A stretch of 35,955 nt of DNA. Origin: Bacillota bacterium (GTDB lineage: Bacteria > Bacillota > Clostridia > Lachnospirales > Lachnospiraceae). The DNA is taken from the NCBI GenBank assembly GCA_023436225.1, contig JAEZKA010000044.1:1-35955 (forward strand), read 5' to 3'. Numbering within the stretch: position 1 is the stretch's first letter; each line of letters begins with the position of its first letter. Below are positions 1 to 7,492 of this stretch, piece by piece. The position numbers were made by a program, and so were the translations under genes. Under the pieces are notes generated by a model. That model was not told the origin of the DNA. It saw only the letters and a list, made by a program, of their open reading frames with translations, and did no database searches.

Positions 1-239
1 ATCCTGTTATCTTTACTGTTTTTGTGGTTGTATCTGTTTCCAGATACGGTTCGTTGACATATCATTACGATATATCATAATGAAAATCTATAATGCATCC
101 TTTCGGATGCAATTCGAAGCTCATGTGAAGCTTCGAGTTTTTTAGAATTTTCAGGGTTGTTTCACTGTTCAATTATCAAGGTTCAATCTGTGTTATCGGC
201 TTAAACTTTAGTGTTTCTTGTCTCGCCAGCAACTTTTAT
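1..239 (-). other. Probable rRNA operon leader (operon off left edge)
   Basis: No open reading frame of note is present. Read on the minus strand, this stretch follows two strong tandem promoters (240-268, 333-361) and carries a boxA-like segment at 165-184 (GAACCTTGATAATTGAACAG), similar to the CTTTGAAAA-type antitermination element in Firmicute rRNA leaders. Two small hairpins follow (95-110 and 115-135). I infer that a 16S rRNA gene starts just beyond position 1 on the minus strand; no rRNA bases themselves are visible, so this is inference. Confidence 0.55.
115..143 (+). terminator. Hairpin plus T-run, plus strand
   Basis: CGAAGCT (115-121) pairs with AGCTTCG (129-135) and is followed by six T (138-143), a rho-independent terminator form on the plus strand. 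A second stem, GCATCC/GGATGC (95-110), precedes it. It would stop transcripts entering from the left; alternatively it is simply a leader hairpin of the minus-strand transcript. Confidence 0.4.
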
Positions 240-268
240 AGTTTAACACATTCGCTTTCGTTTGTCAA
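240..268 (-). promoter_or_regulatory. Strong sigma-A promoter, proximal of tandem pair
   Basis: TTGACA (263-268), a 17-base spacer and TAAACT (240-245) on the minus strand. The close match and its position 93 bases from a second equally good promoter are typical of rRNA operons. Confidence 0.7.
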
Positions 269-332
269 CCACTTTTTTATTTTTTATTTCTCATCTTTCA
301 TTCGTGGTTGCCGTACTTCAGCGGCGAAGACA

Positions 333-361
333 ATTCTACAACGTAAACCACCAAATGTCAA
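333..361 (-). promoter_or_regulatory. Strong sigma-A promoter, distal of tandem pair
   Basis: TTGACA (356-361), 17-base spacer, TAGAAT (333-338) on the minus strand. Same orientation as the promoter at 240-268, pointing out of the window to the left. Confidence 0.7.
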
Positions 362-469
362 CACCTTTTTCACACTTTTTTATTACCATTTTCTACCACT
401 ATGTCTTCGATAGAAAACAGAGATGAGAAAGAACGCACCGAGAGCTTTCTATAGTATTGAATAGAAAAT

Positions 470-504
470 GACCGCTTGCCAAGTATAGTCTTGACAAAAC
501 GGTC
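470..504 (-). terminator. Terminator after the aldolase gene
   Basis: On the minus strand GACCG and CTTG arms pair with CAAG and CGGTC arms (470-504) and are followed by ATTTTCTATT. It lies 48 bases past the stop codon of the aldolase gene. Confidence 0.5.
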
Positions 505-551
505 AATGTATATTCATTACTATTCAAAAAAGTTACTTTTCATAATTAATC

Positions 552-1511
552 TTATTTCTGTAACAGATGAACCGCAAAACCACCAAAGTCAGCATTCAGA
601 TATACAGCTATCAGCTTGTCATTCTTATATTTCTTACTTTCCTCGTTAAAGGTAAAGCCCCTTTGCTCCAAATGGAAGATTGCGCGGTCTATATAGTTCG
701 TCATAATAGCTATGTGACCATTCTTGCCAAGGTATGGAGTCTTCATAAGTTCAATTGCGGTGCCCATAAAGATAGAGCCGCTTCCATCATTCTTATTAAA
801 ACCAAAAGCACTTCCAAATAAATCAGCTACTGAATTAGCTTCTGTCTCGTTTGGCATATTAATTCCGACATGTCGAATCTCAAAGCCCAGCATCAATGCA
901 ACGGCCTGTTTAGTAAGCGTGGTAATCTTAGCAAAGTCTCCTGCCTTTATTAGTTCATCACTAACCATCCAGCTACCACCGCAAGCAATAATCTTCGGGA
1001 AATCCAGATAAGAGGTCAGATTCTTCTCATTAATTCCGCCGGTAGGCATGAATTTCATATTAACATAAGGTGCCGCCATCGCCTTAATCATTGCGAGTCC
1101 TCCTGCTGCTTCCGCAGGGAAAAACTTCACAACATCAAGTCCTAATTCGATTGCAGCTTCAATATCACTAGGATTCGAACAACCGGGAGTAATCGGTATA
1201 TTCTTCTCTATACAATAACGAACGATCTTCGGATTTAATCCGGGGCTGATAATAAAGGTTGCACCAGCAGCTACGGCCTTATCCACCTGCTCTGTCGTCA
1301 GTACGGTTCCTGCGCCGATTAGCATTTCAGGATAAGCCTGTCTCATAAGACGGATTGATTCCTCCGCTGCTGCCGTACGGAAGGTCACCTCTGCACAAGG
1401 AAGGCCTCCTTCTACCAGGGCCTTTGCCAAAGGGACTGCATCCTTTGCATCGTCCAACTTAATTACGGGTACTATACCCATCTTCTGAATTTTACTCAAC
1501 ATTTCATTCAT
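552..1511 (-). CDS. eda: KDPG/KHG aldolase with C-terminal VOC-like domain
   Basis: Residues 1-205 are a class I KDPG/4-hydroxy-2-oxoglutarate aldolase, which splits 2-keto-3-deoxy-6-phosphogluconate to pyruvate and glyceraldehyde 3-phosphate (Entner-Doudoroff and uronate catabolism). The expected catalytic residues are visible: Glu41 in EVTFRT and the Schiff-base Lys129 in DVVKFFPAEA, with GAGTV at 67-71 and the phosphate loop PTGGI at 156-160. Residues 208-319 form an extra domain starting FEIRHVGINMP that resembles a vicinal-oxygen-chelate (glyoxalase-like) fold; ordinary Eda proteins stop near 210 residues. Such ~320-residue versions occur in clostridia. The ATG has AAGGAGAT about nine bases upstream. 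The cytosolic aldolase role is secure; the function of the second domain is unknown. Confidence 0.9.
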   Translation of the reverse strand: MNEMLSKIQKMGIVPVIKLDDAKDAVPLAKALVEGGLPCAEVTFRTAAAEESIRLMRQAYPEMLIGAGTVLTTEQVDKAVAAGATFIISPGLNPKIVRYCIEKNIPITPGCSNPSDIEAAIELGLDVVKFFPAEAAGGLAMIKAMAAPYVNMKFMPTGGINEKNLTSYLDFPKIIACGGSWMVSDELIKAGDFAKITTLTKQAVALMLGFEIRHVGINMPNETEANSVADLFGSAFGFNKNDGSGSIFMGTAIELMKTPYLGKNGHIAIMTNYIDRAIFHLEQRGFTFNEESKKYKNDKLIAVYLNADFGGFAVHLLQK

Positions 1512-1555
1512 CTTTCTATCTCCTTTTGTATCTATGTTTATGTATTTATTATTAA

Positions 1556-2251
1556 CTAGAAAAACATCTTTGTTGCGCCAGTTATAAATTTCAATAATAT
1601 ATTGTTATTGTAAATTATACTTAGCACTTCATTTTCTCCAACCAGCTTCATCATTGTCTGCCCAAAGGCGGTACCGCCAAAGACATTCATTAGAATAAAG
1701 AGCAGCCATACCAATAATAATCCATGAAGCAACCCTGCCAGAAGTCCGGCTGTTTTATTCACTTGATTTAGTAATGGCAGCTTACTGATCAGATCCAATG
1801 CCATGAATATTACCCATAACAGAAGCCATATAGCAATAAAGGTCACAATGAAGGATAAGGAATTAATTATGACTCCGGTAAGATATCGGCTGATATATTG
1901 CTTAAATCCGGTAATGGCCATTTCCTTATAGTTCTCAACCGTATTATTCTTAAGTAATCCTTCTTTTATTGATTTTGGAACGGATAAGCCCTCAATTACT
2001 TCCGGCTGGTCTTCTTCTATAATCTCTTCCTCTTCGAAAGGAAGCAGCTTCTCAACCTTAGTAGCAATACCATTGTAGAACTTCTCATTGTCCATCATAT
2101 AATTCTTCACCATCGGACTAATCCATATCGTCAGAATAAGAGCTAAAATTAACGACACCAAAGAGAATATCGTCTTAATAAACCCAATCTTCATGCCCAT
2201 AATAGCATTACCCAAAAGAATGAGTAATACCACAACGAATAACCAATTCAT
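1556..2251 (-). CDS. CvpA-family integral membrane protein
   Basis: A 231-residue protein with an N-terminal hydrophobic pair (MNWLFVVVLLILLGNAIMG, then GFIKTIFSLVSLILALIL), a charged central part with an acidic stretch (EEEEIIEEDQPE), and two more membrane segments near the C-terminus. This arrangement fits the CvpA/colicin V production family. I start at the ATG at 2251 because GGGAGG lies about seven bases before it; a longer frame from 2332 would run back over the upstream gene. The preceding DUF5711 gene ends 43 bases away, so the two are probably co-transcribed. The cellular role is unknown. Confidence 0.75.
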   Translation of the reverse strand: MNWLFVVVLLILLGNAIMGMKIGFIKTIFSLVSLILALILTIWISPMVKNYMMDNEKFYNGIATKVEKLLPFEEEEIIEEDQPEVIEGLSVPKSIKEGLLKNNTVENYKEMAITGFKQYISRYLTGVIINSLSFIVTFIAIWLLLWVIFMALDLISKLPLLNQVNKTAGLLAGLLHGLLLVWLLFILMNVFGGTAFGQTMMKLVGENEVLSIIYNNNILLKFITGATKMFF

Positions 2252-2294
2252 AAATTCCTCCCTTTTATCAAATCCCGTAATGCCTAGGCTATAT

Positions 2295-3467
2295 TTACTC
2301 CATAAGGCTAATCTTCGCAATCTCTTTATCACTTACATAATAATATTGATCCAAATCATTGATAGGATACAACGCTACGATATTACTGTCAAAGGTGTGG
2401 CTGAATTTCACGGTACCATTCATCTTCATCACAATACAGGATACATGATCATACATGATAATCTCTTCCCCTTCCAAGTAGATCTCTCTGTAGTCAAAGT
2501 CCATCTTTTTATCTAGAACCTTATCACCTTTCAAATTATAAACAATAAGTTCAGTATAACCAGCTTCACCCTGATCCAGAACCACTCCTACATATTTCTC
2601 GTTATGAAGAATGCTTTCTATCTTATTCTCAAAACTAATCTCTTTGATCACCTTAGGCATCTCGGAGTATTTAATCAGCATAAAGCCATTTTCCTTGAAT
2701 ACACATGCAGTATCGTTATTGTTAAAGAAGACTCTAGGTGCAACGACACCCTCAAACTTAAATCCTCCAACTAAGTTGTCGATCCAGTTCTGACCAACCT
2801 CACCAAAATTATAAAAGCTTGCGATTCCTGTGATCTCGCCGGTATTGACTGTAAGGTAACTGGTAATCAGCCTTAAACCATCATCCGATATCGAGATATC
2901 GATGGGATATCCATCCTCACTCATGCTGGTAACCTTCTCACCCAATTTCGTCCCATCCACATCATACAGATAGATATAGTTTTCTTCCTTTGCCTCCTGC
3001 AGAACATAGACCACACCCTGATGTGCAACTTCCACCTTAATAATATCATGAACCGTTGAGATGTTTCCTGCAATACCTTTCCCATCAAAGATCTGAATTG
3101 AGGTTCCACCCTGATCTGCTACAACTACATAATCACCGCAGACATCAGCAATCGGCTGTTTCATCTCATAAGAACCGTTCCATTTCAGTTTACCATCTTT
3201 ATCGATGGCAGTGGCTCCATCCTTACTATATTTTAAGACACCGCTCCCATATCGTAGATACTGTGTGCCATTCTCTACCTTATTATCCATCTTATTAAGC
3301 ACTTTAAAACCTGTATAATTTTTATTATACAAATTATATAAATAAATGCCGCCTCCGACTAATAATGCCAAAATCGCTATTACTATGACGATATTACGCC
3401 TTCTTCTGATTCTTCTTTTCCGTTCGCCATAGTCTCTGACCGATTGTTCTCCATTGTCTTTAGCCAT
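2295..3467 (-). CDS. DUF5711-type membrane-anchored beta-propeller protein
   Basis: The 390-residue product has a short cytosolic N-terminus rich in Arg (RKRRIRRRR), one membrane segment at about residues 27-45, and an external part of about 340 residues made of short beta repeats (for example GGTSIQIFDGKG, ENYIYLYDVDG), as in WD40/PQQ-like propellers. It matches the DUF5711 proteins I know from clostridia. GGGGAG precedes the ATG, and a promoter is visible at 3500-3528. It sits upstream of the CvpA-family gene in the same orientation. No catalytic motif is seen; a scaffold or sensing role at the cell surface is only a guess. Confidence 0.75.
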   Translation of the reverse strand: MAKDNGEQSVRDYGERKRRIRRRRNIVIVIAILALLVGGGIYLYNLYNKNYTGFKVLNKMDNKVENGTQYLRYGSGVLKYSKDGATAIDKDGKLKWNGSYEMKQPIADVCGDYVVVADQGGTSIQIFDGKGIAGNISTVHDIIKVEVAHQGVVYVLQEAKEENYIYLYDVDGTKLGEKVTSMSEDGYPIDISISDDGLRLITSYLTVNTGEITGIASFYNFGEVGQNWIDNLVGGFKFEGVVAPRVFFNNNDTACVFKENGFMLIKYSEMPKVIKEISFENKIESILHNEKYVGVVLDQGEAGYTELIVYNLKGDKVLDKKMDFDYREIYLEGEEIIMYDHVSCIVMKMNGTVKFSHTFDSNIVALYPINDLDQYYYVSDKEIAKISLME

Positions 3468-3499
3468 AACCTAACTCCCCTGTATTTTTCTTTATAGAG

Positions 3500-3528
3500 A
3501 TTATAACTCATTTGCTACCACTTGGCAC
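3500..3528 (-). promoter_or_regulatory. Promoter for the DUF5711/CvpA pair
   Basis: Consensus TATAAT (3500-3505) lies 17 bases from a weak -35 GTGCCA (3523-3528) on the minus strand, 33 bases before the start codon at 3467. Confidence 0.5.
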
Positions 3529-3552
3529 GCATTATTTTTACATAGAACATTG

Positions 3553-3600
3553 AAAAACGAGACTCTTTGACAGTCCCTGGGGCTTTTTGTTGGACTCGTT
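3553..3600 (-). terminator. Terminator-like hairpin upstream of DUF5711 gene
   Basis: On the minus strand AACGAG (3595-3600) pairs with CTCGTT (3556-3561), followed by a T-run (3553-3557). Its loop contains GCCCCAGGGACTGTC. It lies between the LysM terminator and the DUF5711 promoter, so it may be a second terminator or a decayed regulatory element. The rest of 3468-3779 shows nothing else. Confidence 0.3.
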
Positions 3601-3679
3601 CGAATTTTGTAATAGAGCATACAACTGCCTTCCGCTCAAACAATAGAACTCACGCTTTTGCTACCTTTCTATTATCATG

Positions 3680-3738
3680 AATAAAAATGCCGCTGATGTA
3701 TCTCTTTAAAAATTATCAAAGAGGAAACATAAAGCGGC
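3680..3738 (-). terminator. Terminator after the LysM gene
   Basis: GCCGCT...CTCTTT pairs with AAAGAG...AGCGGC (3689-3738) and on the minus strand is followed by ATTTTTATT. It lies 42 bases past the LysM stop codon. Confidence 0.7.
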
Positions 3739-3779
3739 ACAAGTATATACCCTGAGTGGCTGTTACAAAGCAGCCTCCA

Positions 3780-5108
3780 TTATGGAACAATCAGCTTCTG
3801 TCCCACATAAATCAAATCTTGATTCGTGATATTATTCAATTGCATGATCTTTTCGACCTTTGTATAGGTCTTATACAATTTATAACTGATACCTGCGAGA
3901 GAATCTCCCTCTACTACAATGTAATAATTAATTTTATTCTCTTCCTTTTCAGAGGCTTTTACCTGCTTCGAGTCATCAGGCTCCTGGGCGGCAAGCTTCT
4001 CACGTGATGTATCCTCCTGCTCCTCCTTGTCTTCCATCTTTTCCTCGGTGTCTTCCCGTTTCGCGTCCTCCGATTCCGCTTTCTCCAGAGGCTTAACATC
4101 ACCGGGTACCACCTCAACATCAAGGGAATCCTCTCCCTCCGCAGAGCTTGTTATCTCTTCGGAGGAAACTTCTGGCTTTGCATCGGTGATATCTGAGGCT
4201 TGTCCTTCTACAACTGAAGTTTCAGAATCCACTCTCTCCGCCATACGTCCTTCCGCAACTATAGTCTGTACCTCTTCCATATTCTGAGAAAGATAATTTA
4301 AAGTATCCTGCATACTCTTCATTTGATCATAATTATTTAGAATAGCTGCACCGACTACTAGCACTATTACGGCCAGCAGAGTTCCCGCGGCATACATCAG
4401 TCTGGTAATTCCTTTTCCCTCTTCCTCAACTGGTTTCTTATTTTGTAAAACAGTTCGAATCTCTCTGGATACCCTGTCATCATAATTAGACTCTATACTC
4501 TGAGGTTCCTTATGCTCTATCATATAGGTCTGCATCTCTTCATTTTTCTCATAATATATGTAGTATCCTTCCAGCTTGTTCAGATGGTTATTCTCATAAC
4601 TATAAAAGCTTTCCTCCTTCTCCAAATTATCGAAGGTAAACAAGGTCTTATCCTGGCCAGCGAAATTATTCAAATGAGCCTTAGTGATTTTATCCTTATC
4701 CTCCAAAAGATACCCTGGACCACCGATAAACCAGCCAACAATTTCAGTCTCAACAAAATACTTCTTGATCTCCTCATATATTCTGCCCCAACAATCATTA
4801 GAAAAGGTGATCTCCGAAGACAAATCGATATCGCTGACCTCAACAGCACCGGAAATAAATATATTTCGGCAATTCTCCAATCGAATACATTGTCCAACCA
4901 ACACAGCCACCTTACAGGCGGAGTAATCCCCTCCGGCCATTTGCTTTATGTATGTCATTACATAATCTTCCACATAGATCTTCTTGGTTGAATTACTTTT
5001 TCCTATCTGTCTCACATTCTTTGGCATCTTAAAGGAAGGCTGTACTCTACTCGCCGGATTACCTTCTCCGCTCTCATTGCTGTATATCGTTTCTATCACA
5101 TGGCTCAC
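3780..5108 (-). CDS. MPN-like domain, membrane segment and C-terminal LysM protein
   Basis: The 442-residue protein has three parts. Residues 43-200 resemble a JAB/MPN fold: IYVEDYVMTYI, a strand KVAVLVGQ (66-73), then IVGWFIGGPG (123-132) at the place where active MPN proteases have GW(Y/I)HSHPG; the two metal-binding His are absent. One membrane segment follows at about 236-257, then a coiled region and a Glu/Asp-rich linker (about 295-393). Residues 395-442 are a LysM peptidoglycan-binding domain (VEGDSLAGISYKLY ... VGQKLIVP). The order implies a cytosolic N-terminus and a wall-bound C-terminus. TAGGAG precedes the ATG. LysM and membrane parts are clear; the MPN reading rests on pattern only. 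It diverges from yyaC, so a sporulation link is possible. Confidence 0.8.
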   Translation of the reverse strand: MSHVIETIYSNESGEGNPASRVQPSFKMPKNVRQIGKSNSTKKIYVEDYVMTYIKQMAGGDYSACKVAVLVGQCIRLENCRNIFISGAVEVSDIDLSSEITFSNDCWGRIYEEIKKYFVETEIVGWFIGGPGYLLEDKDKITKAHLNNFAGQDKTLFTFDNLEKEESFYSYENNHLNKLEGYYIYYEKNEEMQTYMIEHKEPQSIESNYDDRVSREIRTVLQNKKPVEEEGKGITRLMYAAGTLLAVIVLVVGAAILNNYDQMKSMQDTLNYLSQNMEEVQTIVAEGRMAERVDSETSVVEGQASDITDAKPEVSSEEITSSAEGEDSLDVEVVPGDVKPLEKAESEDAKREDTEEKMEDKEEQEDTSREKLAAQEPDDSKQVKASEKEENKINYYIVVEGDSLAGISYKLYKTYTKVEKIMQLNNITNQDLIYVGQKLIVP

Positions 5109-5448
5109 TCCTATCCGATACTTTTTGTACTGGTCACCCCAAAATATAACTAATCATAACATAGGATGGACATGCTTTTTGTCGTATCAAGCTCTTATGT
5201 AAACATAAATTATCCTCAGAATTCCATGTAAAATGCGCCAAATCCCTCTAATTTGATCCCATTCTCATTTCCCTGCCATCTATTTCACTCGAAATAATTG
5301 CTATTTTGCCTGTTATCATCTATGTTCGTTCAAATTTTACGTCTAATATTTTAAGTTTTTGGCAATACTTTACCTAAGCTTTCGGAGACGCTATTTCGCC
5401 GACATACATTTAATTGCTAATTCAAGAACGAAAGGCATGTGTAGTACA
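5109..5448. other. Divergent intergenic region, LysM gene / yyaC
   Basis: No gene is seen in these 340 bases. A TAATAT (5344-5349) could be a -10 for yyaC but has no good -35, and CATACAT (5403-5409) resembles the -10 of sporulation sigma factors E/G without a matching -35 at the usual distance. No clear hairpin was found. Confidence 0.3.
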
Positions 5449-6033
5449 ATGAATATCTTATTCAAACCCAAAAACAAAATATCATACTTTGATTCTGCAG
5501 AGAAAACCACCGCTTATGAGTTGGGCAGTACATTATCCGAGCTGATCCAGGAGCAGGTGTTACTAAAACGCACGATTATCTTCCTGTGCATTGGCTCGGA
5601 TCGGGCAACCGGAGATTGTCTGGGCCCGATCATCGGATACAAATTATCCAAATATAAAAAGTACCATAACTATTACGTCTATGGTACTCTGGAAGATCCC
5701 GTTCATGCTAAAAATCTGAGGGATACTATCACAACGATTCATCATAATCATGATGATGCTTTTGTCATAGCCATCGATGCTTCTTTGGGAAGATCCGATC
5801 ATATCGGATACATCACTCTGGGAGAAGGCCCACTAAAGCCCGGAGCCGGGGTTGATAAGGACCTGCCTGCTGTTGGCGATATCTTTATTACCGGTATTGT
5901 GAATTTCTCCGGTATGCTTGACAACATGCTCCTTCAGACCACCCGACTAAACGTTGTTATGATGATGGCCGACCAGATCTGCCTTGCAATTAATTACTGC
6001 ATCTGTAAGCTAAAAGCGATCACCATCTCATAG
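5449..6033 (+). CDS. yyaC: Spore protease-like protein YyaC (DUF1256)
   Basis: The 194-residue product matches the YyaC/DUF1256 family, relatives of the germination protease GPR found in endospore formers. Visible family features are CIGSDRATGDCLGPIIG near the N-terminus, VYGTLEDPVHAKNL, the acidic IDASLGR segment, and GPLKPGAGVDKDLPAVGD. The start is uncertain: ATG at 5437 has AAAGG only one base away, ATG at 5449 has it 13 bases away, and a longer frame from a TTG at 5359 has no ribosome site. I chose 5449, close to the usual ~200 residues. It stands alone on the plus strand, ending in a shared terminator with the convergent gene. The exact substrate of YyaC is not established. Confidence 0.85.
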   Translation: MNILFKPKNKISYFDSAEKTTAYELGSTLSELIQEQVLLKRTIIFLCIGSDRATGDCLGPIIGYKLSKYKKYHNYYVYGTLEDPVHAKNLRDTITTIHHNHDDAFVIAIDASLGRSDHIGYITLGEGPLKPGAGVDKDLPAVGDIFITGIVNFSGMLDNMLLQTTRLNVVMMMADQICLAINYCICKLKAITIS

Positions 6034-6078
6034 CCTTAGGAAGGATTGAATTACAATATCATAAGTTGCACCCTTAAT

Positions 6079-6179
6079 GAGGCTATATCAAAACATATGG
6101 CACAACCGTCAAAAAGGATAACAAGCAAACCGGGTGGTATGCTGTTATCCTTTCTTTGGCCCCTTTTTACAACAGCCTC
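6079..6179. terminator. Nested hairpins, bidirectional terminator with GAGGCT ends
   Basis: Outer arms GAGGCT (6079-6084) and AGCCTC (6174-6179) enclose an inner stem AAAGGATAACA (6113-6123) / TGTTATCCTTT (6143-6153). T-runs follow the inner stem on both strands. It separates the convergent yyaC and the gene ending at 6193. Its ends resemble the element at 24413-24508. Confidence 0.65.
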
Positions 6180-6192
6180 TGAACTTCGTCTA

Positions 6193-7311
6193 TTATACTG
6201 AGGAATTCTCTTCCTTCTCTGAATTAAGTTTATAGAAAGCAATTGCTTCTGATATATTAACCGCATTACCCGCTTGAATAATACCAATCAGAGCATCCAC
6301 CTGTTGTATTGTCATTCGTTCTTTGCCAAGGAAGGGTTCATAATCACTCGCTATCTTAAGAGTCAGGGCTTTTATTCTCTCCTCAGCTATTGCTGAATCG
6401 GATTTGACCTTCTCATACTCTTCCCTCTGCGCGGTTAATTGACTTTTATAATTCGCTTCAATCTCTGAAGCAATAATCAACACAGTTGTGTTATCAAAGG
6501 CTGCAAGTGCCTCTTTTTTCTGAGCAATTAGATCCGCTATCTCCTGCTCCAGCTTTGCTAATTCTGCATCGAAATTCTGCAACCCATAGGAGCTTTCATC
6601 ACGATCCTTGCGAATATTTTTCTTGATTGTAGCCATCTTTCTTTTATTCGCTCTGATCTGCCCCCGTATCCCCTTCACCTTCTGCAGCTCCATAACGTAC
6701 TTATCCTTCGTACTATTACCAAGAATAAGATAGAGCCCTCCAAAGAATAATACAGTAAGGACATAGGTAAGAATCAGGTACAGAATTTTTTCTTCAGGCA
6801 GTAGCAGAAAATATATCCCACATGGTATCAACAAAAGAGTAATTATAATCATGGCAAGAATGAACAAAACATCGGTAAAGCAAGCCGGAGAGTATAATGC
6901 ATAATAAAGCTTTGTATTACAAAATGAAGGTATATGCTTTTGTCTGAATAAGGTTTTAGCTTCCAGTTTTAGCTGAGTATTCTCCTGACGAAGCGAGGAA
7001 GTCTCTGTATCGATCCGCTGAGAAACTTTAGCATTCTTGCTTCTCTCCCGCTTCTCCTTAATACGCTTTATTCTGGTCTGAAGCTTGTCCTCCTGCTGAT
7101 CAAAGGTATCTTCAATCTCAAGCCTGCGCTTTTTCGATGTCTTCTGGATCTCCTCCTTCATCGTCTGCTCCAGATCGGCTATCCTTTTCTCCAACATCTC
7201 CTCCTCGAGAAGCAAGGTCTCATTCTTCGACTGATAACCGTATCGTTCCAGCAAGCACTCCTTTATTTCATTTAACTGCTCGATACCACCGTTTAATAAA
7301 TTTCCGTCCAT
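6193..7311 (-). CDS. Coiled-coil protein with two membrane helices, unknown
   Basis: I do not recognise this 372-residue protein. Residues 30-125 are strongly charged and helical (for example EEMLEKRIADLEQTMKEEIQ), predicted to form a coiled coil. Two hydrophobic segments follow, about 142-170 and 178-197, with a short turn, and residues 200-330 are a second long charged helix region (LAKLEQEIADLIAQKKEALA). The C-terminus has no known motif. The topology suggests two cytosolic coiled-coil arms hung from a membrane hairpin. GGAGGG lies eight bases before the ATG. It is monocistronic between two terminators (6079-6179 and 7396-7461). It could be a structural or division-related protein; nothing in the sequence decides this. 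Confidence 0.65.
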   Translation of the reverse strand: MDGNLLNGGIEQLNEIKECLLERYGYQSKNETLLLEEEMLEKRIADLEQTMKEEIQKTSKKRRLEIEDTFDQQEDKLQTRIKRIKEKRERSKNAKVSQRIDTETSSLRQENTQLKLEAKTLFRQKHIPSFCNTKLYYALYSPACFTDVLFILAMIIITLLLIPCGIYFLLLPEEKILYLILTYVLTVLFFGGLYLILGNSTKDKYVMELQKVKGIRGQIRANKRKMATIKKNIRKDRDESSYGLQNFDAELAKLEQEIADLIAQKKEALAAFDNTTVLIIASEIEANYKSQLTAQREEYEKVKSDSAIAEERIKALTLKIASDYEPFLGKERMTIQQVDALIGIIQAGNAVNISEAIAFYKLNSEKEENSSV

Positions 7312-7395
7312 CAGATTACCCTCCTGATACCCGTTTTTTCCATTTTACTGCTTTTTACCGACATGGTCAAGACAGCGACACACTTTCCATACAAC

Positions 7396-7461
7396 AAAAG
7401 GAACACCACTCGGATAATCCTTCTCTTATTATAGATGAAGTTATTATCAGGAGTGGTGTCC
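7396..7461 (-). terminator. Terminator after secF
   Basis: GGACACCACTC (minus strand) and GAGTGGTGTTCC arms at 7400-7461 form a long stem followed by TTTTGTTG. It lies 31 bases past the secF stop. Confidence 0.75.
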
Positions 7462-7492
7462 CATTATATTCATATGAATTTATAATTGCTAA

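Noticed and set aside
3468..3779. Possible riboswitch upstream of the DUF5711 gene
   Set aside because: The promoter at 3500-3528 lies downstream of the structured part, so that RNA would not be in the leader.
4027..4287. Plus-strand Ser/Thr-rich frame opposite the LysM gene
   Set aside because: It mirrors the acidic repeat-rich linker of the real gene and has no ribosome site.
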